NCBI GenBank assembly: GCA_018970085.1
Contig: JAGWXD010000001.1
Coordinates: 124,001-188,000 of the forward strand
Origin: Cyanobacteria bacterium REEB459
GTDB taxonomy: Bacteria; Cyanobacteriota; Cyanobacteriia; Phormidesmidales; Phormidesmidaceae
DNA length: 64,000 bases
Direction of reading: 5' to 3'
Shown here: positions 8,362 to 17,373 of the stretch, in pieces
Numbering within the stretch: the stretch's first letter is position 1
Layout: each line of letters opens with the position of its first letter
Translations under genes and position numbers: made by a program
The notes under the pieces: generated by a model
What the model was told of the DNA's origin: nothing
Database searches by the model: none
The model's input: only the letters and a program-made list of their open reading frames with translations

Positions 8362-9216
8362 TTAGCGTACAGCTTGCAATAGACCATAGCGGATTAGGCC
8401 GCTACTGAGGCCCTGGGCCATTGCCCTCAGCACTAGGGCTCCTTGCAGGGGGCCAGGGCCAGCCTGGAGCAACCCTACCACTGCCTCTAGAGTTAGGGTG
8501 GAGGCGATCACATCATCCCAAAAGGGGGCTACTGCCTGGGACCAGTCAGCGGTTTTAACCAGGGTAAAGCCGCTCTCCTGAGCTATGTCCCGATAGTCAG
8601 GCAGGGCAATCACGTAGGGCAGATGATAGGCCCGATAGATTCGGTCCAGGTGTCTTTGCTCAGTTGGGGTCAGGGGGCCAGCCAGGGAATCGGTAGGGCG
8701 ATGACACCAGGTAGCCAGCAAAAGTTTACCCCCTGGTTTCAGCAATCGGTGGCATTCCCCCAAAAAGGCTGCCTTATCTGGCATATGTTCCCCACTTTCC
8801 ATCGACCAGATCAGATCAAAGCTCTGATCAGCAAAAGGGGTATGGAGCGCATCAGCTACCCGAAATTCGGCACAGGGGGGGCGATCTCCGCCCAGCTTAG
8901 CCGCCCTGGCTCGCTCGCTCGCCCGTTCAGCCTGCACCGGACTTAAGGTAATGCCAACCACCCTGGCCTGAAACCGCTGAGCCAAGTCTAATGCACTGCC
9001 CCCAATGCCACAGCCACAGTCCAGGATGTGATCAGCAGTAGTGATGTCGGCCCAACTGAGACATTGATCAATCAAATCAATTTGGGCCTGGCGCCGATTT
9101 AAGCGGTGATACCCCTGGGGACCGTAGTATCCGTGGTGCATGTGTTCTCCCCAGATCTGTTCCCACAGCCCTGAAGAAGCGTCGTAGAAAGCCTGGATCT
9201 GCTGAGCTAGTGCCAT
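8362..9216 (-). CDS. SAM-dependent methyltransferase, gamma-tocopherol methyltransferase-like
   Basis: 284 residues. The N-terminus contains LWEQIWGEHMHHGYYGPQG, characteristic of cyanobacterial and plant gamma-tocopherol/MPBQ-type methyltransferases. The SAM-binding motif I is ILDCGCGIGGSALDLA, followed by post-I VVGITLSPVQAERA and motif II FDLIWSMESGEHMPDK. Gamma-TMT methylates gamma-tocopherol to alpha-tocopherol, a membrane antioxidant. Unlike the plant enzyme it has no transit peptide. Closely related families methylate other quinols or sterols, so the substrate is inferred. Confidence 0.85.
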   Translation of the reverse strand: MALAQQIQAFYDASSGLWEQIWGEHMHHGYYGPQGYHRLNRRQAQIDLIDQCLSWADITTADHILDCGCGIGGSALDLAQRFQARVVGITLSPVQAERASERARAAKLGGDRPPCAEFRVADALHTPFADQSFDLIWSMESGEHMPDKAAFLGECHRLLKPGGKLLLATWCHRPTDSLAGPLTPTEQRHLDRIYRAYHLPYVIALPDYRDIAQESGFTLVKTADWSQAVAPFWDDVIASTLTLEAVVGLLQAGPGPLQGALVLRAMAQGLSSGLIRYGLLQAVR

Positions 9217-9470
9217 AGAGAAAGATAGTGAGATCAGAGCTACGGCGTGATCATACCCCAGAGATTAACCCCGCGGCTCTCCCCCAGCACCGTCATTACC
9301 AGGTACGGGCTCAGATAGGGGTCGGCCAGCCCATCTCCCTGGCCAGTGCCTCCATCGCTGGGGGAGAGCTTAAACCGAAGCAAACTGCTGGCCAGATTGG
9401 GTGGCAATCGGTGCCACCCGGCCTGGAGTTGGCTATACTAAAGCGGCGCAAATCCAAAGGGTGACATCGA
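9217..9470. other. Structured intergenic region between divergent methyltransferase and ftsW genes
   Basis: Contains a perfect 13-bp inverted repeat (GCTCTCCCCCAGC 9276-9288, GCTGGGGGAGAGC 9357-9369) enclosing a smaller GGCCAG/CTGGCC hairpin (about 9324-9344). A second strong hairpin lies at 9399-9419 (GGGTGGCA/TGCCACCC, 5-nt loop). A TATACT near 9433 could be the ftsW -10 element. On the minus strand an open frame of about 64 codons without an ATG near its beginning also runs through the region. It could be a structured RNA, a leader, or the remnant of a gene. Confidence 0.45.
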
Positions 9471-10688
9471 TTGCAGATCTTACACCTGATTCCATGGGTT
9501 GACCCAACGGTAAGGCAATGGTCAGCCGAAGCTCGTTGGCTACGATGGCTAACCTTTGTGTGGCTGGGTATTGGTTTGCTGGTCTTGTTTTCTGCCTCCT
9601 ATCCGGTTTCGGTGGCCGAGCATGGACACGGCCTGCATTACGTAGTAGTGCAATTAATGTGGATAGGCCTAGGGTTGGTAGTCTTTAATTACATCGTCCG
9701 CAGACCACTGGATCACGCCTTAAAGCTGTCGGGGCTAATGCTGCTTCTACTACTGGGCTTGGTCTTGCTGACCTTGATTCCCTCCCTGGGGGTAACTGTG
9801 AACGGTGCGACTCGCTGGCTACCCCTTGGTCCTTTTATGATGCAGCCGTCGGAACTCATTAAACCCTGCCTGGTTTTGCAGGGGGCGCGGCTATTTGGTC
9901 GCTGGCATCAGTTGGGCTGGAAGACCCGTCTGCTATGGCTAGGCACCTTTATGCTGGTGTTGGCGGCCATTTTGATACAACCCAACCTAAGTACGGCAGC
10001 GGTATGTGGCCTCACCCTATGGCTAATCGCCCTAGCCTCTGGTTTACCCTATCGTTACATCACGATGACTGCCCTGGGGGGAGGACTGGCTGGGGTGATT
10101 AGTATTAGTCTAAAATCCTACCAACGCCAGCGGATCATTTCCTTTCTGAACCCCTGGGCGACTCCCGGAGATCAAGGCTACCAGCTCATTCAAAGCTTAC
10201 TGGCAGTTGGTTCCGGCGGTTTATGGGGAGAAGGCTTTGGCCTATCTCAACAGAAGCTCTACGCCTTACCCATTCAATATACCGACTTTATTTTTGCCGT
10301 TTTCGCCGAAGAATTTGGCTTCATCGGCTGCCTGTTTCTACTTTTGTTCTTGACCATTTATATGACCGTTGCAGTAGTGGTGGTACTACGGCTTACCCAG
10401 CCTGTTGCCAAGCTAGTGGCGGTAGGAGCCATGGTGGTTTTAGTGGGGCAGTCTGTCTTGAATATGGGAGTTGCGACAGGGCTCTTACCCACGACGGGGT
10501 TGCCTTTTCCCCTAATGAGCTACGGCGGCAGTTCAGTGATTGCCAGCCTGGTGACCGCTGCCCTACTGATTAGGGCCGCTCGAGACATCAATCTCCAACC
10601 CCTTTCTGTTTTGCCGGTACCCACCCCTGGTACACAAACCAGAAAGTCCCTGCAAACCCGTGAGACATCGACAAGGCTCGGGCAATAA
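9471..10688 (+). CDS. ftsW: Cell division peptidoglycan polymerase FtsW (SEDS family)
   Basis: FtsW polymerises lipid II at the division septum with a class B penicillin-binding protein. The 405-residue protein has about ten transmembrane segments and the SEDS landmarks GATRWLPLGPFMMQPSELIK, the loop PWATPGDQGYQLIQSLLAVG (with the essential Asp/Gly region), YTDFIFAVFAEEFG, and GLPFPLMSYGGSS near the C-terminus. The start is TTG at 9471; no ATG or GTG lies in frame upstream near the homology boundary. RodA is the alternative name; the PLMSYGGSS ending is common to both, so FtsW is favoured but not proven. Confidence 0.88.
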   Translation: MQILHLIPWVDPTVRQWSAEARWLRWLTFVWLGIGLLVLFSASYPVSVAEHGHGLHYVVVQLMWIGLGLVVFNYIVRRPLDHALKLSGLMLLLLLGLVLLTLIPSLGVTVNGATRWLPLGPFMMQPSELIKPCLVLQGARLFGRWHQLGWKTRLLWLGTFMLVLAAILIQPNLSTAAVCGLTLWLIALASGLPYRYITMTALGGGLAGVISISLKSYQRQRIISFLNPWATPGDQGYQLIQSLLAVGSGGLWGEGFGLSQQKLYALPIQYTDFIFAVFAEEFGFIGCLFLLLFLTIYMTVAVVVVLRLTQPVAKLVAVGAMVVLVGQSVLNMGVATGLLPTTGLPFPLMSYGGSSVIASLVTAALLIRAARDINLQPLSVLPVPTPGTQTRKSLQTRETSTRLGQ

Positions 10689-10783
10689 CAGCCCTGGTTC
10701 GGGCTTGCTTTGGCTGTAGCCCTACTGCCCATAACTCTGCCAAGGATGGCAACAGCATCTGGGATGGCAGCCTTAAGAACGGA

Positions 10784-10972
10784 TCACGGCTTCAGGGTAG
10801 GGGTAGCTGGTAAGGCTAGAGAGGGGCCTGGTAGACCCTTGAGGGAAGAAAAGTGACCAATAATGGCTAGGGGTAAAATCAGGGTTGTGGCTGCAATGAT
10901 AAACCCAAGCACATTAGCAAAAATACTGGGAGGTTCGCCAACAGGGGCATCAGATTGACTGGCAGAATGCAT
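10784..10972 (-). CDS. Small single-pass membrane protein, conserved type in cyanobacteria
   Basis: A 62-residue protein with a short polar N-terminus (PVGEPPSIFANVLGF), one clear transmembrane helix (about residues 22-42, FIIAATTLILPLAIIG) and a Pro/Leu-rich tail. The layout resembles small cyanobacterial membrane proteins of unknown function. No motif identifies it as a known photosystem or NDH subunit. It is convergent with ftsW, and upstream it has its own AT-rich region. Confidence 0.6.
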   Translation of the reverse strand: MHSASQSDAPVGEPPSIFANVLGFIIAATTLILPLAIIGHFSSLKGLPGPSLALPATPTLKP

Positions 10973-11477
10973 AAATCCTATTTTGAAAGCAACAAAGCGG
11001 GCGGTTAAAAACCTATAAAAGGTACTTAAAAAGAACTAATTAGATAGAGGAAAACCAATGGTTCTTTTCAAGATGGCAACTCTTAGAAGCTTGCGGTATA
11101 AGTAAAAACCTATACCGTAACTCAAGAAAGTCCCTTAACCCAACCCTAGTTCTGACAGCGGCAAGTTCAGGATGGAATAATTCTAAGCATCAGGGGAAAG
11201 GAAACCGTTGTGCAGAATACTAAATCAGCCTTTGGTAATTGATCGATAACAGGGTTATCGCCAGACACGTTGCCATCGCCGCAGCTGGAGACAGATAAAG
11301 CTAGAGTCAGTCAGTTGACTGAGCGATATGTTTAGCCCAGTTGCCTGCTTCTAAGCTCTAGTAGCTGAGGTTACAGTAGTTATTTCTGGCTTGACTATTG
11401 TACCATTTTATCCCCTCGGGAGAGCAGAACATGTGATCTAGTGCTGCGGCTATGGCGCACTGTAATTGGTTCAGGGG
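10973..11477. other. Intergenic region with a possible 15-codon ORF and a hairpin
   Basis: About 505 bp. A tiny open frame at 11058-11105 (ATG, GAGG about 9 nt upstream, stop TAA) would encode MVLFKMATLRSLRYK. Its end overlaps a hairpin CGGTATA (11094-11100) / TATACCG (11111-11117). This could be a leader peptide or chance. Nothing else recognisable. Confidence 0.3.
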
Positions 11478-11933
11478 TTAGTCTTTTGACTGAAGCTCCA
11501 ACAGCCGGTGAATAGCCTGGAGCTCTTGTAAAATTTCTCCGAGCAGAGCATTGGTGAGATTTTCGGCCGGGGTTTGTACTTCAATGGTGGGATTAAGGCC
11601 TAACACCTCTTCGGCAAAACGCTGGACTTCCTGGGGCCGAAATTGCAGTGGGTCGTCTTTGTCACGACGAACTTCGGGATTTAATTTCTTCGCATCGTAA
11701 GGAGGATTTAACACCTCGGGATTGGTATTGGCATACCGATAAACCGACGCTCTGGAGCGATTCAGATACTTTTGGATGTCTTCCACCGTTAGCAGGGATG
11801 GCTGGTCATCAAGGGTTGGATGCCAGCTGGATGGATAGATGGGATAGCTGTCTGCTGGGCGGGTTGAAATCGGGCTCTTGTCATCCATGATGGCAGGGGA
11901 TACTCTCGACGGGATAGGCAGATCTTTGCTCAA
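11478..11933 (-). CDS. Helix-turn-helix DNA-binding protein (cyanobacterial hypothetical)
   Basis: 151 residues. The central part, SLLTVEDIQKYLNRSRASVY, looks like a helix-turn-helix of the MerR/excisionase kind. It is followed by a basic stretch and a C-terminal helical segment (LLGEILQELQAIHRLLELQ) that may dimerise. A regulatory role is inferred from this only. The first 20-45 residues are low in conservation cues; ATG codons at 11933 and 11888 are both possible. It is a single-gene unit, divergent from the FAD oxidoreductase gene. Confidence 0.72.
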   Translation of the reverse strand: MSKDLPIPSRVSPAIMDDKSPISTRPADSYPIYPSSWHPTLDDQPSLLTVEDIQKYLNRSRASVYRYANTNPEVLNPPYDAKKLNPEVRRDKDDPLQFRPQEVQRFAEEVLGLNPTIEVQTPAENLTNALLGEILQELQAIHRLLELQSKD

Positions 11934-12116
11934 GGGTACTCATGGATGGCTAAACTGGCATGGTGCTGATCAAACTTTTTGCCAATAGAGCCGATCAAAA
12001 AAACTACCTTAAGCTTTTTGGGGGCAGGGCTTTGTCAAAATTGTTAAGGCAAAATCGTTAAGGGCTAAACTCTGGCATTTCTATATCTCAGGCAAGTTAA
12101 GCCCCATTTCTAGAGT

Positions 12117-14054
12117 ATGAGGAATGAGCGGGTGGCGGCTAAGGGTTGGACGGCGAACATGCATCTCCTATGGTTGCTGGTAAGGGCATTGGTTGGGGCA
12201 GGGGCAATCGCAGGGGTCGCAGCCTGTCAGCATGGGGGGCTCAGATCTAGCCTGAGGCCCCTGTTCAGCCCCCTTACCGTGCCCCAACCGATGTTGTTGA
12301 ATGGTCGGCCGCACCTGTACCCCCAACCCAGCTTTCAGGAGACCTGGCAATGTCGGGTGGTTGTGGTTGGGGGATCTCTGGGAGGGATTGCTGCTGCTAC
12401 CCATGCTATGGGGACTGGGGCCCAAACCTGCCTGATCGAAGTGGCTCCCTGGATGGGAGGTCAGATCAGCGCCCAGGGTGTATCAGCCCTGGATGAGTCC
12501 TTACTAATGCGGCAACGCCGCAACTTTTCGCCTACCTGGTTACGGCTGCATCGTCTGCTGCAACAGCAGCAGGTCAACCTGCCCGACTGGAGCCCAGCCC
12601 CTAAATCGCGCTCGGTCGCCAGCCTCAACAGTTGCTGGGTCGGCACTCTGTGTTTTCTCCCCATGGCCGGCCATCTGGCGGCTGAGCAACTTTTAGAGCA
12701 AACCAAAACCAAGGCACCTGGCAGCCGATGGTCAACCATGACCGCTTTTAAAGGAGCTGAGTTTGACGCCAGTGGCCATCATCTGACCGCTATATATGCA
12801 GTCCGCCGCCTTCCCAAACACCCCAACTATCAGCCCAGGGGCCGGCTATCGGAAGAGTTGGCAGACTGGTATAGCTGGTCACCCAGCCAGGATTTTGATC
12901 GGGTGGCTCTCAGGCTCCAGCCACCCACCGGCCAGTCGATGATCGTGATTGATGCCACGGATACAGGAGAATTAGTGGGCTGGGCCAGGGTGCCCTATCG
13001 CCTCGGGTCGGAGGCCAGAACCACCACCCGGGAGCCCAATGGTGCCGACTTTGATAATCCCCAGTGCACCCAGGCCTTTACCTATCCCTTTAGCCTGGCC
13101 ATACACAACGATGGCGGCGAAAGTCTAAGCCTGCTGACCCGTCTACAACCTACCCATACCTCTAGGGAACACACCGATCGCTTTAGCCTAGAGGGGTTTC
13201 CCTTTCTCAAGGGTAAAAGCTTCTTTCAATACCGCCGTATTGTCAGCCAGACTCGTCAAAACCCCTTGAGCAGTACCCCAGTCCTGGCAGATATTACCCT
13301 GGTGAATTGGAACCAGGGCAATGACTGGAACTGGATGGACCCGCCCCTGATTCTCTCCGATCTCCAGCTAGAGGCTACCGGTCAATACCAAAACTGGATG
13401 GGGGGGGTATCCCAGTCTGCCCTAAAATTTGCCGAGGAACATGCCCTGATGTTTGCTCGCTGGCTACTGACCACCCAGGCTTCTGCCACCTATCCCCTCA
13501 CCTATCTCTACGGGGCCGATAGCCCCATGGGCACCCAATCAGGCCTCAGCATGGTGCCTTACCTGCGGGAAGGACGGCGGATTCTGGGACGACCGGCCTA
13601 CGGTCAAAATAACTTTATGATTCGTGAAAATGACCTGCGCTATGGTTTCCCAGAAAACCGTAACTTTAGCCCCACCGCCGTGGGCATGACCCACTATGCC
13701 ATCGATATCCACGGCTGCCGCTATCGCAACTGGTTACCCTCGGGTGAAGCGACTCGGGCGGCAGCCAGAGATGATTTGGTTAAGCCCCTGGTGATTCCCC
13801 TGGAAAGCCTGATTCCTCAGACAATAGACAACCTGTTAGTGGGAGGTAAGGCGATCGCCGTTAGCCATATTGCCAATGCCTCAACCCGGATTCACTACGG
13901 CGAATGGCAGATCGGTGCCGCCGCCGGGGTGACTGCGGGCTGGCTGGTTTCACCCACCAGTCCGATTGCCTATCCGGCCCAGATTGTTCCCCAAAGACAG
14001 ATGACCACTTTGCAAGCCTTAATGGTACAGCAGGGCTTAAAACTCGCCTGGTAA
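12117..14054 (+). CDS. Exported FAD-dependent oxidoreductase (possible lipoprotein)
   Basis: 645 residues. The N-terminus has a hydrophobic segment ending in AIAGVAACQHG, which resembles a lipobox with Cys at about residue 37, so the protein may be lipid-anchored in the periplasm. A dinucleotide-binding motif follows (VVVVGGSLGGIAAATHA), then IDATDTGELVGWA and, near the C-terminus, NLLVGGKAIAVSHIANAST. This order is typical of the FAD_oxidored family (PF12831), whose substrates are mostly unknown. ATG 12117 is used; a second ATG at 12159 sits immediately before the hydrophobic helix. The stop codon lies inside the terminator hairpin loop. Confidence 0.85.
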   Translation: MRNERVAAKGWTANMHLLWLLVRALVGAGAIAGVAACQHGGLRSSLRPLFSPLTVPQPMLLNGRPHLYPQPSFQETWQCRVVVVGGSLGGIAAATHAMGTGAQTCLIEVAPWMGGQISAQGVSALDESLLMRQRRNFSPTWLRLHRLLQQQQVNLPDWSPAPKSRSVASLNSCWVGTLCFLPMAGHLAAEQLLEQTKTKAPGSRWSTMTAFKGAEFDASGHHLTAIYAVRRLPKHPNYQPRGRLSEELADWYSWSPSQDFDRVALRLQPPTGQSMIVIDATDTGELVGWARVPYRLGSEARTTTREPNGADFDNPQCTQAFTYPFSLAIHNDGGESLSLLTRLQPTHTSREHTDRFSLEGFPFLKGKSFFQYRRIVSQTRQNPLSSTPVLADITLVNWNQGNDWNWMDPPLILSDLQLEATGQYQNWMGGVSQSALKFAEEHALMFARWLLTTQASATYPLTYLYGADSPMGTQSGLSMVPYLREGRRILGRPAYGQNNFMIRENDLRYGFPENRNFSPTAVGMTHYAIDIHGCRYRNWLPSGEATRAAARDDLVKPLVIPLESLIPQTIDNLLVGGKAIAVSHIANASTRIHYGEWQIGAAAGVTAGWLVSPTSPIAYPAQIVPQRQMTTLQALMVQQGLKLAW

Positions 14055-14082
14055 AAGCAGGTTGACCAGGCGAGTTTTAAGC
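14035..14082 (+). terminator. Terminator overlapping the end of the FAD oxidoreductase gene
   Basis: A perfect 17-bp inverted repeat: GCTTAAAACTCGCCTGG (14035-14051) and CCAGGCGAGTTTTAAGC (14066-14082), with a 14-nt loop that contains the TAA stop (14052-14054). The A/T runs at the stem base allow it to act in both directions. Confidence 0.7.
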
Positions 14083-14222
14083 CTTAACGTATCCCCCTAG
14101 ATTTCCTGCTAAGCTGTGTGCAAGTTGTTTACCATGTGACTTGCAGGTAGCCCCTTGGCGGCCTCAGGGCCTGACTGGAAACACTTTCATGTCTACTCTT
14201 TTAGCCCGATAGGAGAAACATC

Positions 14223-14558
14223 GTGGGTTTTCTAGATAAACTTTTTGGTAAAGGTGAGGAAGACAAGGCTAAGGCCGCTCCTCAGTTTGACGTTCAAGCG
14301 GCGGCGGCGGCGGCCCAAATCAATCCTGCCAAAGTCGGATTGGACGGCCAGTTTGACGAAAGCGGGTTGGCCAAACGGGTGGCCAAGGCTCTAGATGATG
14401 CCAATGTCTCTGACACCGTTGGCCTTTGGGTAGCCCAGACCGATTCTACCGTTGTACTCAAATACAACCCTGATGCAGAGTCAGTACTAGAGAGGGCAAA
14501 GGAAATTGCCCTCGGGGTAGAGGGAGCCACCGAGGTGATTACCCAGCCTAATATCTAG
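14223..14558 (+). CDS. Small BON-like/LysM-neighbour type protein
   Basis: 111 residues beginning MGFLDKLFGKGEED, with an Ala-rich helix and then a region (about 40-108) resembling a BON domain: AKRVAKALDDANVSDTVGLW and AKEIALGVEGATEVITQPNI. E. coli YgaU/Kbp has a similar N-terminal helix and BON domain, but this protein stops before a LysM domain. BON domains bind phospholipid or potassium in some proteins; function here is not established. Start: GTG 14223 with TAGGAG about 8 nt upstream. Confidence 0.78.
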   Translation: MGFLDKLFGKGEEDKAKAAPQFDVQAAAAAAQINPAKVGLDGQFDESGLAKRVAKALDDANVSDTVGLWVAQTDSTVVLKYNPDAESVLERAKEIALGVEGATEVITQPNI

Positions 14559-14605
14559 CCCGCCTACTATTTATCGGCAGCCAAGGCATTGCCGGAATTT
14601 TGGCC

Positions 14606-14632
14606 GGCCCCGCCCTTAGATCTGGCGGGGCC
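14606..14632. terminator. GC-rich hairpin between convergent genes
   Basis: A perfect 9-bp inverted repeat GGCCCCGCC (14606-14614) / GGCGGGGCC (14624-14632) with a 9-nt loop, overlapping the end of the minus-strand gene. No U-tract follows on either strand, so termination is only likely, not certain. Confidence 0.4.
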
Positions 14633-15053
14633 ATGCCTCCAGTTGAACATTCAAAAAGCTGATTAAATCGGCAAAGGTGAACAACCTGGTTTCGTCAAAT
14701 TGCTCGCTGATATCAATCCCAAAGCTGTGGTGAAAGTCTGTACAGAGGTCAATTCCCCAGTCAAACCAGCAAATACTGGGAAACTGTAAGTCTTCCACCA
14801 AGCGATCGCTGGGGCGTAGCCGGCCTACCTCCAGACCGGTATAGACCCCCAGGCGGTGATAGGCAAACTGAATCAGGGGCTTGGAGTAGATCTGCTGCAC
14901 CGCAGGTGGCGACCAATAACGCTCAAACCATTGGTCGCATGTCAGGTCGGGGCGATAGAGTAGAATCCGGTAAAGTTCTTGCCGGGCCCCCACGTCGGGG
15001 CTAAGCCAGCTATAGGTCAGCAGGCTACTGGCTAAGTTGTTCAATTGCTGCAT
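14616..15053 (-). CDS. Hypothetical protein with an ACP-like helical region
   Basis: 145 residues, not recognised with certainty. The C-terminal half, from RLRPSDRLVEDLQFPSICWF to FGIDISEQF and FADLISFLNVQLE, has the helix spacing of acyl-carrier-protein-like domains such as DUF1493, but no D-S-L phosphopantetheine serine is visible. The N-terminal half is aromatic and rich in Tyr and Trp. It stands alone, convergent with the BON-like gene. Confidence 0.65.
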   Translation of the reverse strand: MQQLNNLASSLLTYSWLSPDVGARQELYRILLYRPDLTCDQWFERYWSPPAVQQIYSKPLIQFAYHRLGVYTGLEVGRLRPSDRLVEDLQFPSICWFDWGIDLCTDFHHSFGIDISEQFDETRLFTFADLISFLNVQLEAWPRQI

Positions 15054-15203
15054 GGAGTCGATGCTAAAGGTCCCTGATCTTTCCTTGAGTGTGCCCAGAG
15101 TGGGCTCAGAATTGATAATCAGAATTCTTTCTTTATGTTATTTTCAGTTTCCGCCTGCCCGCTGAACAGGCCATTTCCCCTTGGGGTAGAACCTCCGCCC
15201 CCG

Positions 15204-16577
15204 TTAGGCCTCAGGCTCAGGAGGGGCAGCTAGGGCGCACAGCCTGGCCAGGGTGGGGATAAAGCTGGGATAGGAGACAGCAGCGGCGTCAGCTCGGTGG
15301 ATGATGGTTTTACCGGTTACCCTCAGAGCCGCGATCGCCAGACTCATGGCTACTCGATGATCACCGTGGCTATCGACCCAGGCTCCCTGCAGGGGAACCT
15401 GCCCTCGAATCGCCAGACCATCTGGCCGTTCTTCGACTGCGGCCCCCAGACAGGCCAGTTGGCTAGCCATAACGGTGATCCGATCGCATTCCTTGACCCT
15501 TAGTTCACTGGCATCTTGAATGACTGTGGTGCCTTCAGCAAAAGCCGCCGCGATCGCCAAAATAGGAATCTCATCAATCATGCGGGGAATTAAATCGCCA
15601 CTAAAGTGGGCCGCCTGTAGGGGGCGATAGCGTACCCGCAGATCGGCAACCGGTTCCCCTGTCACCTGGCGGGGATTCTCCAGGGTAATATCGGCATCCA
15701 TGGCCTGCAACGCCTCTAAAATGCCGGTACGGGTAGGATTAATGCCAACATTTTCTACCACCAGGTCCGACCCCGGAGTAATGGCCGCAGCCACCAGCCA
15801 GAAAGCCGCAGAGCTAATGTCGCCGGGCACCACAATGGTCTGACCGGTTAGCCGGGCTGGCCCCTCAAGCGTCACACTACAGCTCTCTGGATCGATCTGC
15901 AGATTGGCCCCAAAGGCCCGCAACATGCGCTCACTATGGTCCCGGGAGAGACTGGGTTCGCTCACCGTGGTGGCCCCGTCTACCATCAGAGCGGCCAGCA
16001 ATATACAGGATTTCACCTGGGCGGAGGCCACCGGGGAGTGGTAGTGGATGGGTTGTAGCCTACTCCCCTGCACCGCCAGGGGAGCCAGACGGTTGCCCTG
16101 GCGGCCCCAAATGTTGGCCCCCATATGAGTTAGGGGTTGAATCACTCGATCCATCGGCCGGCAACGCAGGGATTGATCCCCTGTGACGGTAAAAAAGCGC
16201 TGGGGATGGGCCGCCAGCAAGCCCAACATTAACCGCAGGGTAGTACCAGAATTACCGGCATTGAGCACATCCGCAGGCTCCTGTAACTGGCCCAAGCCAA
16301 TTCCCTGCACGGTTACCCAGTCCTGCTCCAGGGAGGACATTTCCACACCCATGGCCTCAAAGCAGAGGGCGGTACTGCGGGGATCCTCCCCCAGCAATAA
16401 TCCATGAATGCGGGTTTCGCCCTGAGCGATCGCCCCTAGCATCAGAGCCCGGTGAGAAATAGACTTATCACCAGGCACTTGCACCCGACCCACCAGAGTC
16501 ACCGACTCTGATAACTCGAGGGTAAGGGTTTGGTAAGGAGGGGAGGGGAGGATTTGAATCGGCGCAGTCATAGTCAT
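15204..16577 (-). CDS. aroA: 3-phosphoshikimate 1-carboxyvinyltransferase (EPSP synthase)
   Basis: AroA joins PEP and shikimate-3-phosphate in the shikimate pathway. 457 residues, slightly longer than average because of a 25-residue N-terminal extension. Diagnostic segments: [18 protein letters not shown] (catalytic Lys and substrate Arg), [26 protein letters not shown], the second-domain [19 protein letters not shown] with the catalytic Asp, [11 protein letters not shown] with the catalytic Glu, and [17 protein letters not shown]. An ATG at 16571 is an equal alternative start. Confidence 0.96.
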   Translation of the reverse strand: MTMTAPIQILPSPPYQTLTLELSESVTLVGRVQVPGDKSISHRALMLGAIAQGETRIHGLLLGEDPRSTALCFEAMGVEMSSLEQDWVTVQGIGLGQLQEPADVLNAGNSGTTLRLMLGLLAAHPQRFFTVTGDQSLRCRPMDRVIQPLTHMGANIWGRQGNRLAPLAVQGSRLQPIHYHSPVASAQVKSCILLAALMVDGATTVSEPSLSRDHSERMLRAFGANLQIDPESCSVTLEGPARLTGQTIVVPGDISSAAFWLVAAAITPGSDLVVENVGINPTRTGILEALQAMDADITLENPRQVTGEPVADLRVRYRPLQAAHFSGDLIPRMIDEIPILAIAAAFAEGTTVIQDASELRVKECDRITVMASQLACLGAAVEERPDGLAIRGQVPLQGAWVDSHGDHRVAMSLAIAALRVTGKTIIHRADAAAVSYPSFIPTLARLCALAAPPEPEA

Positions 16578-16652
16578 CTAGGAATGGGTCCGTAGCCGAT
16601 CCTACCGCTTCCTGAGGACACTGCTCTGGGCAGACTGCGGCTGCCGGTGGCC

Positions 16653-17369
16653 TTAAAGGGGGCCGCTAGGGACGGCCGTAATGAATTGATCCTCGGCCCC
16701 GTAGCTTGCCATCACCCGACCGGGGCGACGTAACTGCTGGTGATAGGCTTGACTAATGGGGTCAGACAGGTCGGTTAGAGAGTCAATACCAATGCCATTA
16801 CGGCCCTGATCGACCCCAGAACTATGGATGTAGCGTCCCTCACCCAGGTACAGGGCCACATGTTTGGTGCGTTCCGGCGTGCCAAAAAAGATTAAATCTC
16901 CTGCTTCTAGATCGCTCCAGGCGATCTCCGCTGTAAAGGCCTCTTGCTGATAGGAGTCTCGGGGCAGGCGAATACCAGCGGTGGCAAAGGCTGTCTGCAC
17001 TAAACCAGAGCAGTCAAAGTTAGGCCCTACGGTACCGCCCCAAAGATAGGTGTTGGGCTGGGCCATGGCCTGCTGAGCAAAGGCGATGGCCTGGGGTAAA
17101 CGGCTACAAATGGCGGCACGGGTGAGCACAACCGGTTGGTAAGGGGACGGGGAAGGCACCAGAGCTTTCAAGTCAGCCAGGGCCATCCACCCCGCATAGC
17201 CATCTTCGCAAAGGCAAACCGACAGAGCCGTTTGGGCGGCCTGGGGGGGGGTGGTTAACCGCAGCTGACGGCCGGCACAGGCCTGGGTGACTAACTCCTG
17301 GAGAGCAGGGGTCTGATACAGGTTGATGGTTCTTAAGCATCGATACTCCAGAGCCGATCTAGAACTCAC
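16653..17369 (-). CDS. NlpC/P60 cysteine peptidase with N-terminal SH3b domain
   Basis: 238 residues. The N-terminal 80 residues form a bacterial SH3-like module; the C-terminal NlpC/P60 domain has the catalytic Cys in NFDCSGLVQTAFATAGI, the His in KHVALYLGEGRYIHSSG and a further conserved His in YIHSSG. Cyanobacterial homologues cleave between gamma-D-Glu and the diamino acid in peptidoglycan peptides and act in cell-wall recycling. No signal peptide is visible. It starts 4 bp after the stop of the large membrane protein gene, so the two are probably co-transcribed. Confidence 0.9.
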   Translation of the reverse strand: MSSRSALEYRCLRTINLYQTPALQELVTQACAGRQLRLTTPPQAAQTALSVCLCEDGYAGWMALADLKALVPSPSPYQPVVLTRAAICSRLPQAIAFAQQAMAQPNTYLWGGTVGPNFDCSGLVQTAFATAGIRLPRDSYQQEAFTAEIAWSDLEAGDLIFFGTPERTKHVALYLGEGRYIHSSGVDQGRNGIGIDSLTDLSDPISQAYHQQLRRPGRVMASYGAEDQFITAVPSGPL

Positions 17370-17373
17370 CGAT

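Noticed and set aside
9276-9369. TPP or cobalamin riboswitch
   Set aside because: Some short similarities on the minus strand (CTGAG, GTAATG) but the invariant core is missing.
9228-9464. 78-codon plus-strand frame before ftsW
   Set aside because: Runs through inverted-repeat arms, no family features; probably a shadow of structured non-coding DNA.
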